A DNA stretch of 64,000 nt from Rutstroemia sp. NJR-2017a BVV2 (Eukaryota > Ascomycota > Leotiomycetes > Helotiales > Rutstroemiaceae): assembly GCA_002946415.1 (NCBI GenBank), contig NJPS01000006.1:558001-622000 (forward strand). Direction: 5' to 3'. The notes beneath the pieces are model-generated. The model was given only the letters and a program-made list of their open reading frames with translations, was not told the DNA's origin and did no database searches. A program made the position numbers and the translations under genes. Shown here one piece after another: positions 43,698-55,225 of the stretch (position 1 is the stretch's first letter; the number at the start of each line of letters is the position of its first letter).

Positions 43698-44438
43698 TAT
43701 TGAGTTTGGTGATGGGTAGTGAGAGAGTTCGAATGATGGTGCCGCAACGAGAAGAGGACGTGTGGGATGAAGTTTATTAATGTGAAAGACAGACTTACTA
43801 GTTGATTAATCTCTTTTTAATTTGAGAACCTCCTGTTCCTACTTGAAGCTTTTGAAACTCGAAGCTGTCGCATCTTCGCTCAGGCCTCGTCTGTTTCTCT
43901 CTCGTGGCATGTCACGTGAATACAAAAAAACATTTACATTTTTGTCGACAACTATCCCTTAGGTTTCGATTAGAGCAAAGAAGTGCTTTTTTGAATTAAA
44001 CTACCGCCTGAATGGAACTAGATTGCCGATAAGTCGTGGCTGTTGACATTGGCACAGCCTCGACTCATTTGGCCAAGCCTCAACGTCCTTGCAAATTCCG
44101 TAACTAAATAGGCGTTTAATCATGGGCCGCTTGGTCGCTTTCACGGCTAATTTTGACATGTGTAGGGCTTGGGTCGTTGAATTCTCTGGGAGGCCATTGT
44201 CTTGCGTTTGATCCTTCAGACCGAAAATCTGAGTTGGTTGCCGTGGTCCGCGTCTCTCAGACTCGCGCGCAATTGTGTTAGGATAGAAATTCCCTGTCAC
44301 TCCACATACCTAGTACTCATTTGAGGGGCAGAATACAATAAATGAGGATAATAATACAGTATAAAAATTGACGGAAACATACACAATTAATAGTAGTAGC
44401 GCAAAAGGATAGTGAGAAACCAGAAGTAAAAAGAGGCG
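43698..44438. other. Intergenic, no gene seen
   Basis: Short conflicting frames. It includes the promoter side of the thioredoxin-fold gene and the 3' side of the GH18 gene. Confidence 0.5.
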
Positions 44439-45449
44439 TCATCCAGATATCGCGTCCCTCAAATCTTCCATCCATAGATATGGTTGCTTCAGTCCATCAT
44501 CCTCCCCAGCATCGAAGTATTCCCAGCCCACTACACCCCCAAATGAAGGATACTTCTTCATCAGATCCTTTATACTTTTCTGCAGTGTCTTAATCGGTAC
44601 CCATCCATTCGCATCATTCTGATTAGCCGACACTCCCATTACCACCCTACTTGGATCCCACCCCGCCTTGATAATTCTGTCGTAGCTATCCGTCGAGTTT
44701 GCGTTTCCCCAGCCATTGTAGAATTGGCCATTGTAGAAGGAAACTATTGGGGTGCGACCATCTGGGCGAACAGCCAGGGAGTCGAGCTCTTGATATGAGA
44801 AACCTGAGAGACCATCTTTCTGGCTTGACATCAAGGCTGAAGCCACAGGTGCCATTGTTATGGTGAAGCACGGTCCCATATCTACATAGAGTTGTTGAAT
44901 CAGACGAAGAGGGGTGTTGATATCCTGCGCTTGCTCAATATCAATGTCCAAGCCATCTAGATTGTGTTTCCGAATAACGTTATTTAGAAGTGGAGTGTAG
45001 TATTTGAGAGCCTGAAGGTCAGCTATATTCTTTCAGAGGAGAATCGTGGTCAATACCTCCTCGTCTGTTCCAGACAGGTACGGCCATGTACCATTGGCTG
45101 CCCCTCCTATCATTGCCATGACCTTAATGCCAGCTGCTTGTAGAATCTTAACCTCCATCCAAATCTGATCGTACATGGGATCATCAGGTGAGAAGTCATT
45201 TAGATTGATGTGTCCAGGTTTTTCCATAATGTGTAAAGACGCCAGAATTATATGAGTCGGGCGGATATCAGCGGCCAACAACGGTAGCAAGCTAATGTTC
45301 ACATCTTTATGTGTCTCGGTATGGAACGTTTGGACGTACGTAGCTAATCGCGGAGTCACTTCAGTACTAATGAGGCAAGTCGTTGAACTTGGGTTAAGGG
45401 GAATTGCTTCGATCAGGGGCAAAAGCCAGAGAAAACTGAGGAGCCTCAT
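44439..45449 (-). CDS. Secreted GH18 glycoside hydrolase (chitinase/ENGase-like)
   Basis: The exons are 45449..45057 and 45011..44439, giving 321 aa. The intron (GTATTG..CCTTCAG, 45 nt) has a CTGAC branch site. A signal peptide is clear (MRLLSFLWLLPLIEAIP). The GH18 catalytic motif DGLDIDIE lies at about 150-157, ending in the catalytic Glu. KVMAMIGGAANGTW (about 109-122) is the SxGG-like strand, with Ile-Gly-Gly. Later YNGQFYNGWGN and GVVGWEYFDAGEDD match the ends of the barrel. No chitin-binding or anchor domain is seen. GH18 enzymes cleave chitin or the chitobiose core of N-glycans; the compact size leaves both open. Catalytic residues appear intact. Confidence 0.92.
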
Positions 45450-46934
45450 AGCGATAATGCTTCACATTGCCACGGCATCATGAGTACGACCCGTTGCATG
45501 AGAATATATAAGAACATAGAGGTCGTACGGAGATGATAAGCGACCGACTGGTTGTTGGTAGCTCCACTACACCACTAGAACCAATTTCGAGGCCTCAAGA
45601 CAGAGCATAGCCCGGCATACACGGTCCGCCAACGGAGCGCGGCTTCGTTCGATTCCTACAGGCACCTCATTTGGAAAAAATGCAAACTGAAACGCGTGAG
45701 AGCATTTTCTATCATAATCCACGGAGTTCAGACAGCTGGAAAGAAGCTTTGAAGTCATCCACTCATGCTCCCAAGCACTCGAATTAAATTCACATTCATG
45801 ACAACAATTTAATTGTGTGTTCGAAGCATACTCGGAGGCTTTATGAACTGAGATGGTGCAACACCAACGAGATACGAGCGCCTATATCTTGCTTGGCAGA
45901 GATTTCCAAGAGAATCATCGCCGCGTGAATGGATACCCAAAGTATTATTTTCGTGTGCTATGCAGCGCCAACCGATCTCTCAATTTGAGAGGCTAAGTAA
46001 GATGATAAGAAACAACGCAAGAGCTGAATACCAACTTCCTATCAATCGAGAAACGCGATAGCAGCGTTTCGCCCACAGAGAGTGATGACAACTGTTGCAA
46101 CGGTCACGTACTTTCATAATCTTAGGAAAAGACATAGCAGAAAAAACAGGCTGATTCCAGTGTGCGCTTGCACAGGAAGGAATACAGCCAGAATTAAGCG
46201 CAGTGTGTTGGAATCCTGCCTTCGTAAGACAAGCAACCTCACAACGTAAAAGGAAACACTGATCCCTTCAGCCTGTTAGGGAAGTATAGTAATGCGAGCC
46301 AAGAATGAGACCGTATTGCAAGTGGAGCTGCGGAGAATCACACGATATGGCCATGGGATCCTGTCTGTTGGCCAGCCGAAAGCCGGATTCCTCTCATTTT
46401 AGTTGAGATCATCCGAAATAGAGGACCAGGATACCGGGTGGCATTTGGATGTCTATCATGCGCTCAACATGATGCAGCTAGGCCATTGATATAGATTGTT
46501 TGTTATGTTCGGAGTCGTGTGAGACGTGCCGGCGTGATTATTTCTCTGTAATTCGCATTATTCTTGCAATGAATTGTGCCAAGACACCAACACGTTGACG
46601 GCCCGCAATCGATTGAGCAGCAGTCCAAAGGCCTCACCCGAATTATGATTGTAACGATGGATAAATGGAAGCATGTCGGGAGTGATCGAATCAAGGTGGG
46701 TTGAGTAACTACGGGGAAGAATAACCTTAAGGCGACGAACCTTAAAAGAAAGTCGGTAGCGGTAGCCCGCTAGCATTGGTCAGTGGGCTTCTACGCCATC
46801 AAGCATCAACAACGTCAAGATCCACTTTAGCTCTTCTACATCTGAAGGTTTTCCACCCAAACACAAACTCTCAGTTGCGCATACAATGATTTTTCTTTCA
46901 AAATACTTTCACAAGTCGTAATTTTCTCTCCAAG
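45450..46934. other. Intergenic between divergent genes, no gene seen
   Basis: About 1.5 kb separates the GH18 start from the first Nudix start. I see only short frames and no repeats of note. Promoters for both genes should lie at the two ends. Confidence 0.5.
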
Positions 46935-47822
46935 ATGTCGGTCGACAGCGCAAAAGTTCTGAAAACAGAACCATTGGTACGAGCATTCATACGGTCCCCG
47001 TTGAGTAAAGTATGCTGGATTAACGTATTGATAGGACCCCGCCCAGGCGAAATGGACCAAACTCGTTCTGTACGTGAGCAATAAACAGACGACCGGCAGC
47101 TGCCAGAGGATTCGCAGCTGATAGCATACCAATATTCAGATCAACATATCGCGATCCTCGAGGGAAAGTGCGCAGCTGGGAACATGCGGAACGAGTCACT
47201 CGGCCTAAGTCCTCCACGGTGGACGGGGTAGGAATTGTTGCGATTGTTGAGAGAGAAAGTGGTACGATAGACCAAGAGCTGTGAGCTCAAATATCTCAAT
47301 GAACAGCAGCTAATGTGGGTGGATTCAGGTCCAGAAATTGTCCTTCAGAAGCAGTACCGCCCACCACTCGATGCCGTAGTCATTGAGGTACCGGCTGGAC
47401 TTGTTGACGAAGGGGAATCGGCGGAGGATGCAGCTGTTAGAGAATTGAAGGAGGAAACTGGCTATATTGGGGTGATCAGTGAGAGCACGCCCGTTATGTT
47501 TAACGGTAATTCCATCCTTCCTCGTCCTAGTTGTTTCACAAGGAGGACATCCACTGAGCATGCGCAATTTCCAGATCCCGGATTCTGCAATACGAATTTA
47601 AAGATGGTCCACGTTACAATCGACATGACAAAACCTGAAAATCAACACCCGGCGCCGCAGCTCGAAGAAAATGAATTCATAGATGTTTTCACGTTACCGA
47701 TCAAAGAGTTATATGCAGCTTGTAGGAAATGGGAGGCGGAAGGATACGCAATTGATGCTAGAGTGGGATCATTGGCAGAAGGCATCGAATGCGCGAGGAC
47801 GTTGAATTTATTCTCCAAATAG
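46935..47822 (+). CDS. ADP-ribose/ADP-sugar pyrophosphatase, Nudix (NUDT5/Ysa1-like)
   Basis: Five exons in phase give 203 aa: 46935..46976, 47047..47069 (23 nt), 47140..47261, 47329..47505, 47575..47822. The start MSVDSAKVLKTEPL and then AKWTKLVLSTYRDPRGKVRS match the N-terminal swap strand of this family. The Nudix box is complete: GLVDEGESAEDAAVRELKEE followed by TGYIG. DPGFCNTNLKMVHVTIDM follows, and the end is KELYAACRKWEAEGYAIDAR. The enzyme splits ADP-ribose to AMP and ribose-5-phosphate with Mg2+, limiting free ADP-ribose in cytosol and nucleus. It ends tail to tail with another Nudix gene, only 110 bp away. Confidence 0.93.
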
Positions 47823-47932
47823 GCGAAAGGAATGAGGAGCTACGTAGCAGGATGAAGGTAACAATAGCCACGATGCAAACTGGAGCAGATACCCATATAG
47901 ATCGCAACACAATAAAACTGTACTCTACAAGC

Positions 47933-48887
47933 TCAGAGCTTCCCAGAACGCTTCAATCCATCATACAAAGCCCAGGCAGTCAAAGACTTGCCGTCTCTTG
48001 CGCCCTCCTTCCACAATTCATCCAGCTTCACCAGTTTCAAAGTAATCTTCTCACCATGATCCCTCAAACCTGTCAGTTTACCTTTGGTCTCCTCCAGTTC
48101 CTTTCTAGAGATCTTCTTTTCATGTAAGAATATCTGGATATACTCGTCACAACCTCCTGCACTAGGGAACATCGCTCTAGGCAAGACTTCACCCTCCTCG
48201 TTTGCCTTATCATCAATCGCAGCCTCACTTAGATTCGTCAATTGATCCTCCGGAATAGTCCAACCAAGCTCCTCTTGTATTTCCCGTGCAGCTGCGCCTT
48301 TGAATGTCCCATCATCTACCATTCCCGCAGGGAGCTCGACAAAGGCCAGACTGCCTGATGCAGGGCGTGGCTGCACTGTCATGACGACCCAACGTTCGGC
48401 ATCAGCGTCCTTGACATCATCAGGTTGCACAATGACCATCATCCCAACACTGGGTCCTCGGAGGAAGATATCGCCTGGTAGGTGTTCGCCTTTGTCGTTC
48501 GTGATCTCTGAAGAGAGCTTCATGAACCCAATCCGCTGGCCCCATCGATCGATCGATTGGATTTTGATTGAGCGGAGCGCGTAGGGAGCATCATAGAAGG
48601 GATGTTTATCGGACTGGGTTTGAAGGGCAAGAGAGGTGGTCAAGCGGCTGTGCCATGACTATATTGTAGATATGTTAGTGAAGCGCGGGGTAGAGGGGGA
48701 TGGTGGGGCAGACTTTGAATGCCGGAAACTCCAACAATTCTTCCTTCGTGACACCCTCACATAATGTGACAGCAGTATTGCCCTCTTGGATGGTAAATGT
48801 CGACATTCTTGAAATCTTGGGAATGGAAGTTGATGGGGAGAAGTGCTTGAGGAGATGTTGTGCTTGTTTAAACATTGTGATGGTCAC
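47933..48887 (-). CDS. Nudix hydrolase with a shortened Nudix box
   Basis: The exons are 48887..48714 and 48658..47933, giving 299 aa from the first Met; Met28 (MSTFTIQEGNTA) is also plausible, and the first 27 residues could be a mitochondrial leader. The intron has an unusual GTCTGC donor and ends ACAATATAG. FPAFKSWHSRL at the junction, VIVQPDD and VELPAGMVDD support the splice. The box reads GMVDDGTFKGAAAREIQEEL then GW. The REIQEELGW half is intact, but the first half lacks the usual Glu and is one residue short against the neighbour's box. The layout resembles fungal ADP-sugar diphosphatases. The substrate is uncertain. Confidence 0.85.
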
Positions 48888-49889
48888 TTTATACCTCTAG
48901 TAAATAGTGCCTAATTTTGTCCTCTGAAATTATTCACCTAGTGCTAGAGAAACCATGTCCATGCCACTTTCTAATTGTGGCCACGACGCTCAACAGTGAA
49001 CCATTGAGGTTAGTCATAGTAGGAAACTGGTCATTATGAAAGGAGCTCTGAATAATGCTTAATACAGAAATTATTTGATGAGGTGCCAGAGTCAATAAAT
49101 GCGTAAATAGAGCTATCCTTGCAGCCTTATGAACGCCACATTTTCAGTCGGGCTGCAGGCGGACACCGTTAAGGTTATGACGAAGTAATCTGAAGGCTCC
49201 GTGCGGAAGCTAATTTCCAACCACACTTTTCCAACCAACACCTAGTCTCACCCACTCCAACGTATCGGTACCGCCAACCAACATTTAGGTACTACCAAAC
49301 GGCGTCTATTCATACAACAAGCGTTGGGGTATTTGCAGTATGCATTCAATAAGATAATTCGGCTCCTGTTAGCATTCTACGCGCATAGTCCGTTATGCGC
49401 GGCGACCTCATAGAGGCGGCTCTTCCTGGCAAGTTCCTGCGGTTGTCGTCTCTACTCCGGAGGCAGAATTGTCTACCCAGTCTACTTATGGAGCCATCCT
49501 TAGGAGAAGAAGCGGGTAACAATGTTAGGCCCCAAGAATCTTACACTTAGCCACAGTTGGCCGGAGGCGTTGCGGCTAGGCACTCCTACCGCGTAGATGA
49601 TCCGAATTTCAAGTGCACTTGTGCGGCTTCTTTCGCCCTTCCAGAAGCCTGCCATTCAGACCCAAAGCGCTGGAACTATACTCTTACGGAAGCGTCTGAT
49701 CCTCTGGCCTAACAGTAACCTTCACACGTCCGGTATATTGAGGCTGTTTAACTCCAGCCTTGATATCAGATGCTGTTGTAAACTAAGAAGTGGGGGTTGA
49801 GGAACTGTAGCTTTTACTTATGGCATAATCTTAACATCATCCGTGATTCGTTTTGTGGACTGTTTTTCTCTCTATTTTCTTCGCTTGTA
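48888..49889. other. Intergenic between divergent genes, no gene seen
   Basis: It holds promoters of the second Nudix gene and of the pepsin-fold gene. The frame of the latter is open for 31 codons before ATG 49890 but without a better start. Confidence 0.5.
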
Positions 49890-51659
49890 ATGGATATCAA
49901 CATGAATTCAGTGATGGTCCGAAGATCGCGATCACTGCTGGTAATTGCAGGAATCTTCATACCTCTAGCTACAGCAGAGTCAAGTGCTCAAGTAATTCGA
50001 TGGTCGGATAAGACATACGGTCCTGATGGACCATGGCAAGCAATCTCAGTCAATCTTGGGACACCTTCTCAAAGCATAGACCTTCTACCTGGTGGTGTCT
50101 GGACCGCCAACATACTGGGCAAATCGGTTTGCGACGATAAAGATGATTGTTTAGCGTCAAACGCTGGCCTATTCGACACATCCGCCTCGACTTCTTATAC
50201 ACAAATTAATGATTCCGGAGTCATTTCAGACACAACATTTGCTAGTCAGGCTGGCGCACTACCGATGCTAGATGGTAGCGCCCATACAGGACTTGATACA
50301 TTATCTATCTCCATAGATGGATCGGACGATAAGACGATCGATGACTTTGAATTACTAGTCATTGAGTCAGCACACCAACCGTTAGCAAACGGCTCAAAAT
50401 ATGTACCAGAAATTGGTACACTTGCCCTTGGTTCTCCAGACTCTAATCAATCATTCTCGGATACCAACCTCACCGGGCAATACCTTTCGTCTGCATTATA
50501 CTCCCAAGGCAAGATTCCCTCCAATTCTTTTGGTCTACATATCGGGTCCGCAGCACTTAATATTCCCGGCAGTCTCGTACTGGGCGGATACGACGAATCT
50601 CGTGTTCTCGAACCCATCATAACACAAACAAGTTCCAACGGCACGTTTCCCCTCTCACTAGTCGACCTGTCAATCGTCGTCTCAGAAGGCTACTCCCCAT
50701 TCTCTTTCAATGGAACCAAATCTGGACTTCTCTTTAACAAAGGCACAGCAGCCGCTTCCAATAATGTCCTACCAGTCAATATCGACCCCTCTGTTCCTTA
50801 CTTCTACCTCCCAACCTCCACCTGTGACATACTCGCTTCATATCTTCCCATCATATATGAACCATCTCTGAGACTCTACCTCTGGAACACTACATCCCTG
50901 CTCTACAAACCTATCACCACATCTCCATCATTTCTCTCTTTCAATCTCTCCACTTCGACTGGTGATACCGCTAACATACAAGTGCCCTTCTCTCTCCTCA
51001 CCCTAAATCTCACCGGTTCTCTCTCCAACACCAGCGAACCAACTCCTTATTTCCCTTGTCAGCCATCTACTCTCCCTTCATTCAGCACACCCGTCTGGAC
51101 GCTAGGACGAGCTTTCCTGCAAGCGGCTTTCTTTGGCGTGAATTGGTCTGGTAAATCGTCTTCCTCTGACGAAACTAACTCTAACTCCGATATCAACACC
51201 CAAGCTCCTTTCTTCCTAGCACAAGCCCCTGGCCCTTCCATCCCAACTCAGAAAATAATCTCCCTCTCACCCTCAACTTCCTTCCTCTCCGCCCCCGACA
51301 ATCCTCCCACCTTCTACTCCACCTGGTCCTCGCACCTCCTGCCCCTTATATCTCCCATTTCGCCCTCCCTGCTCTCCACCACCTCCTCGTCCCAATCCCA
51401 ATCCGCAACATCCTCCTCCCATAAACCTACCACCCCTCTCTCGAAAACAGCTCTCATCCTCATCTCCGTTGGCTCCTTCGTTCTCCTGGTAATAATCATC
51501 CTCGCATGCATCTGGACCTGGAAACGCCGCATCAATATGCAGAATCAGGCGATTCGGGAGAAGATCGAACAGGATGAAATGCTGGAGATGGAGATCGAGA
51601 AGAGGGGTGAGGAGATGGGGAGGAAGGGGTGGGGGTGGATTAAGTTGGAGGAGGATTAG
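49890..51659 (+). CDS. Membrane-anchored aspartic-protease-like protein, probably inactive
   Basis: One exon, 589 aa. A signal sequence follows the start (SRSLLVIAGIFIPLATAESS). The pepsin-like fold shows in WQAISVNLGTPSQSIDLLPG, then FGLHIGSAALNIPGSLVLGG and YDES, and PVWTLGRAFLQAAFFGVNW. At the first active loop the usual Asp-Thr-Gly is replaced by a stretch reading IDLLPGGVWTANI, and at the second VNIDPSVPYFYLP replaces Asp-Ser/Thr-Gly, so neither catalytic triad is visible. A Ser/Thr/Pro-rich stalk (about 430-515) leads to one membrane helix (about 520-543, ALILISVGSFVLLVIIILAC) and a charged cytosolic tail. It may be a cell-surface binding or sensing protein; that is inference. Many N-glycosylation sites (NLT, NTS, NGT). 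Confidence 0.85.
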   Translation: MDINMNSVMVRRSRSLLVIAGIFIPLATAESSAQVIRWSDKTYGPDGPWQAISVNLGTPSQSIDLLPGGVWTANILGKSVCDDKDDCLASNAGLFDTSASTSYTQINDSGVISDTTFASQAGALPMLDGSAHTGLDTLSISIDGSDDKTIDDFELLVIESAHQPLANGSKYVPEIGTLALGSPDSNQSFSDTNLTGQYLSSALYSQGKIPSNSFGLHIGSAALNIPGSLVLGGYDESRVLEPIITQTSSNGTFPLSLVDLSIVVSEGYSPFSFNGTKSGLLFNKGTAAASNNVLPVNIDPSVPYFYLPTSTCDILASYLPIIYEPSLRLYLWNTTSLLYKPITTSPSFLSFNLSTSTGDTANIQVPFSLLTLNLTGSLSNTSEPTPYFPCQPSTLPSFSTPVWTLGRAFLQAAFFGVNWSGKSSSSDETNSNSDINTQAPFFLAQAPGPSIPTQKIISLSPSTSFLSAPDNPPTFYSTWSSHLLPLISPISPSLLSTTSSSQSQSATSSSHKPTTPLSKTALILISVGSFVLLVIIILACIWTWKRRINMQNQAIREKIEQDEMLEMEIEKRGEEMGRKGWGWIKLEED

Positions 51660-52290
51660 AGGAGAGGGATGCGGGGGAAGGGCATGGATAAAGGCAACTA
51701 GATAGCTAAACGGAGTGAGAAGAAGAAATCAGACCTTGGGGGTGCGATGGTCGTTTTATAATTTAAAAATCGCATTGGAATATATAATTTGAGAATAGAA
51801 TATAAGTAATTACAACTGATCTTCGAAGCTAAGGAGATTCTAAGAACTCCCAACTCTTGAATCCTCCTCCTGCTCTCGGGGAGCCTCTTTTGGATCCGAT
51901 GGCCCCCTACTTCCCTTAACCAGAAATGGGGGTCTGTCACCATAGCGATCATTATTTTAGCACTTCGAGTCCTCTCCCACACAACACATTTACACCGCAT
52001 AACAACTTATGCCTCGCGATCGTACTTGGGAAGTTGGTGACAAGTTCGTCCGCCTCGTCGCGGCAGTTCGTATTCTGCCTTGCAAGAAAACCCAGGCAAC
52101 AGTACGCCAGACCCAATGCGTCCTTTGATGATTGCCTCGACCTCGGTTTTCCAGGTCCGTTTGCCAAATAGATGGCTAGACATGCCAGTGCCGGGCGGCC
52201 AAAAGCCATTGGTGATTTCCTTTATGTTGAGGCTCTCTCCAGTCCATCAGATCAAGCAAGACATTTCATCTCACTACCAATGTATCTCCT
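51660..52290. other. Intergenic between convergent genes, no gene seen
   Basis: Short overlapping frames on both strands only. Confidence 0.5.
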
Positions 52291-53438
52291 TCAAGCCGAT
52301 TTAGTTTCGTCTTCCGCAACCGTGAAACCCTTGCCATCGGCCTTGCTCTTTCCTGCATCTTCGTTCCCGGCTGCCTTGCCCTCGGTCTTTCCCTTCTCCA
52401 CGTCTTTGTGAACTTGAACGATTGCTTTAAGACGACGCCTCTCTGGCCTGTCTTTAAGAATCGCCCAGATGGTTGACACAAAGGTACACAGACCCACAAC
52501 AAAGGGGATTAGTTGACCGGTGCTACTCAGCGGTACATCTGAGAGGTCGATGTTATTTCCGGATATTAGCTTCTCCGTAAAGACAATTATGTAGACACCT
52601 GTTAGTCCCATCCCTGCCTTAACAGACTTCCCAACGTTCGATGGCCCTGCCTTATTGCCCTCATCCGAAAACGTTTCCGCGGAACCAGTCGTATCTACCG
52701 GCGTCTGCGAGGTGTCTTTCGTTCGAAGCGAGATCGTTTTTGCCATGCCCTTCCCGATGAGGAAAATCGAACCAGGGGCAAAAATCGCCCCCATGATACA
52801 GTAGAAAATTGCGGAGACTTTCGAGAATATCACAAAGTGGGGATTATAGAGGTCGAAATAAGCAAAAATGAACTCCTTGACCTCACACTCAGGTCTCCGA
52901 CCCTGGTCTAGAAGAGTGAACCAAAGCCAGGGCTGAAGTACACCGAACAGTGACCAGTGGAAGAGTATGATGCCACTCCCAATCAAATCGTCCTCCTCGT
53001 CGATATCGATCAGGATGGCTAGGAGAAAGACTGAAAGTGGGAGAAGCAATACCATCGGGAACACAATGACCCACTCCAGAAGCGCAAAGCTGTTGTGGAG
53101 CGTGTTGTTCAAAATTATGATAAAGATGACAAAGGTGATGATATTAATGCCTTTCTTGGCATCTTGAAGCGCCGCGTGGTGTCCAGCTACTAATGCGATT
53201 AGACCCGAGGCATAGGCTAGATAATAGCTTAGTCGAAGCCCGATTCCGTAGACATCGGGGTCGCCGATAAGTTGGCAAGAATCGGGATCGTCGGTATAAC
53301 GGGTGAATTGGTAAGATGGCTTTACAAGGAGGCTGAGAAAGATAATCGTAAATATGAGAAGGTTGAAGAGGCCTAACACATAATGGTTAGTAAAAAACAA
53401 AATCAAGATATTGGAGAAATATAGTTAATAGTACCCAT
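52291..53438 (-). CDS. Multi-pass fungal membrane protein of unknown function
   Basis: The main exon is 53372..52291, after an acceptor GTGTTAG with a CTAAC branch site. The only upstream piece in phase that I find is ATGG at 53438..53435, followed by the donor GTACTA. This gives a four-base first exon and 361 aa starting MGLFNLLIF. A different 5' exon is possible. Seven or eight hydrophobic helices are present: LFNLLIFTIIFLSLLV, LRLSYYLAYASGLIALVAGH, INIITFVIFIIILNN, VIVFPMVLLLPLSVFLLAIL, IILFHWSLFGVLQPWLWFTL, VSAIFYCIMGAIFAPGSIFL, AGMGLTGVYIIVFTEKLISG and LIPFVVGLCTFVSTIWAIL. The tail is Lys/Glu/Gly-rich. I do not recognise the family; the topology alone suggests a receptor or transporter. 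Confidence 0.75.
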
Positions 53439-54940
53439 ATTCAGTGACACAAGTATGTGAGGCTATCGTCTTACTTGGAGAAAACAAAAATGAATTCAAT
53501 ACTTGATTGATGTAAATCGAATTGAGTATAAGGAAGCTAACTGTAGAAGGCGACGAACGGCTTTATAGCAAATACATGATCTGTAAGTGCCTGCTCTTAT
53601 GAGGCTCTGTAATTACCTCAGGCTGGTTACATGACGCGCAAATGCAGGTTATCCTGGTTGTCGATATAACACTTCAGCTGTTAGAAAGACCAATCGAAAA
53701 GATGTCGAGTGAAATGGCTTTATCGAATTAGTTAGGTGGTATATAATCCGAACCTATGAAGCCTTACACAGACTGGTGAGGATAGATTTGGTGGCTGAAG
53801 TGGGAAATGAATTGAGCTGACATGGGCAGTTGGTAGCCTATTATTCTTCTTTTCGCCGCATCTAGGTCGGACCTGGACGGTGACACAAGACATGGTACAA
53901 TATCTAAATTTGGATATAATACCATACTTATAGAGTCTCCTTGGTACTGAGCCTGACTTGAGAAGCTTGCAATATTGAGTTGTGCTCGAGGCTTAATGAG
54001 GTGACTCGTGAGAAGTGTATAGTATGTTACGTCACGCGGAGGTATTCGAACGGGTGTATAGCTGCTACTTTCCCCCTTTTTTCTTTTCGCGTTCGTTTCT
54101 CTATCATTTTCCTCGAAGGCAGCATGTAAAGTACTTCCTGTTGTACATAATGAAGCTATATTCTCAGTTCTTTCTGCCTGCCGCGCAGTAGAGCCAGGGC
54201 GTGCAATGTGCAATATTACTAAGAAAGATTTCAGCAGATATGAATCATATGACTGGCTACTATATTCTACTTTCAAACTACCTGCTGAGACTATGCATAG
54301 GCATTGCAGAATAATGGTAAGTACCTCTGCCTACATAGCTAAGCTTGGATAGTCACGTATCAACAGCACAAACCCTCTCCGTCAAATGTAGGAGACAACC
54401 AATCAAATTAGGAGCTGGAGATAGTGGATGGAGAATCCTTAGAGTTGAGTATTGGATTGCGAGAATAATTCTGCTGAGGATTTACATCGGATAATGTGCT
54501 AGTGACGGCTTTTCATGCACTGATAGCAACATATTAGTTGCGGACTGGATATGAATTTCGCAAATGATGCAACATTGCAAGTCTGCAACACCTTTTGTGA
54601 TGCATCTTGGAGAATCAACAGAAACTCACACTACTATAAAACGCGGTATACTTCCACATTATCTCTACAACCAGCTTCCGCCTCCAAGATGTGTGTACTA
54701 TAATGGGTATAAATCCCCCTATTCTCGACTGCTTAGAAGCGTGTATGTATCTTCCTCTCTTCGACTCTTCCCAATGTTGCACAATGTAGATTAGAATTTT
54801 AACTACGACACAACCGTTTCTAGGCCTTGAACTCCTGCAAGTATGTTTAGCTAGACGACTATTACCGTCCTGACCATCTACTTTTGCAGGAACCTTTTCC
54901 AGCGGAGATTCCTTCCATCATTTACAAATCCCCTTGTCGG
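53439..54940. other. Intergenic, no gene seen
   Basis: A minus-strand frame at 53764-54276 (170 codons) is open but has a mixed composition without domains, and I do not accept it as a gene. Nothing else stands out. Confidence 0.4.
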
Positions 54941-55225
54941 ATATAGTAAAACTTTCGAAGGCTACTCGGCTTTTTCACTATAACCTCCGAATATATCCAT
55001 ACCATTCTACTTCATGGTCACAAGAAATCTACAGTTGAACCGGCGATATTCTCCAAGCCGGCACTGAAGCTTTTCTTCAGAGAGAAGTACTCAACTGAGA
55101 TGCAGTTTCTTGGGGCCAACGAAGGAACTAGTGACCTGGTCTTGGTCGTAAAGCAAATCATTACTATTGTAGAGAGGCTGAACTCAGCAAAGATAATATA
55201 TATATGCTGGATAGACTGCTCTCCA
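54941..55225 (+). pseudogene. Short coding-like relic of unknown family
   Basis: One plus-strand frame of about 85 codons reads like a soluble protein: LGFFTITSEYIHTILLHGHK, then STVEPAIFSKPALKLFFREK, then GANEGTSDLVLVVKQIITIV. It has no start codon in frame, stops precede it, and I find no partner exon before or after. I take it as a remnant of a lost gene. The family is not recognised. Confidence 0.35.

Noticed and set aside
53764..54276. 170-codon minus-strand frame
   Set aside because: No domain or splice context, and the composition is like the surrounding non-coding DNA.
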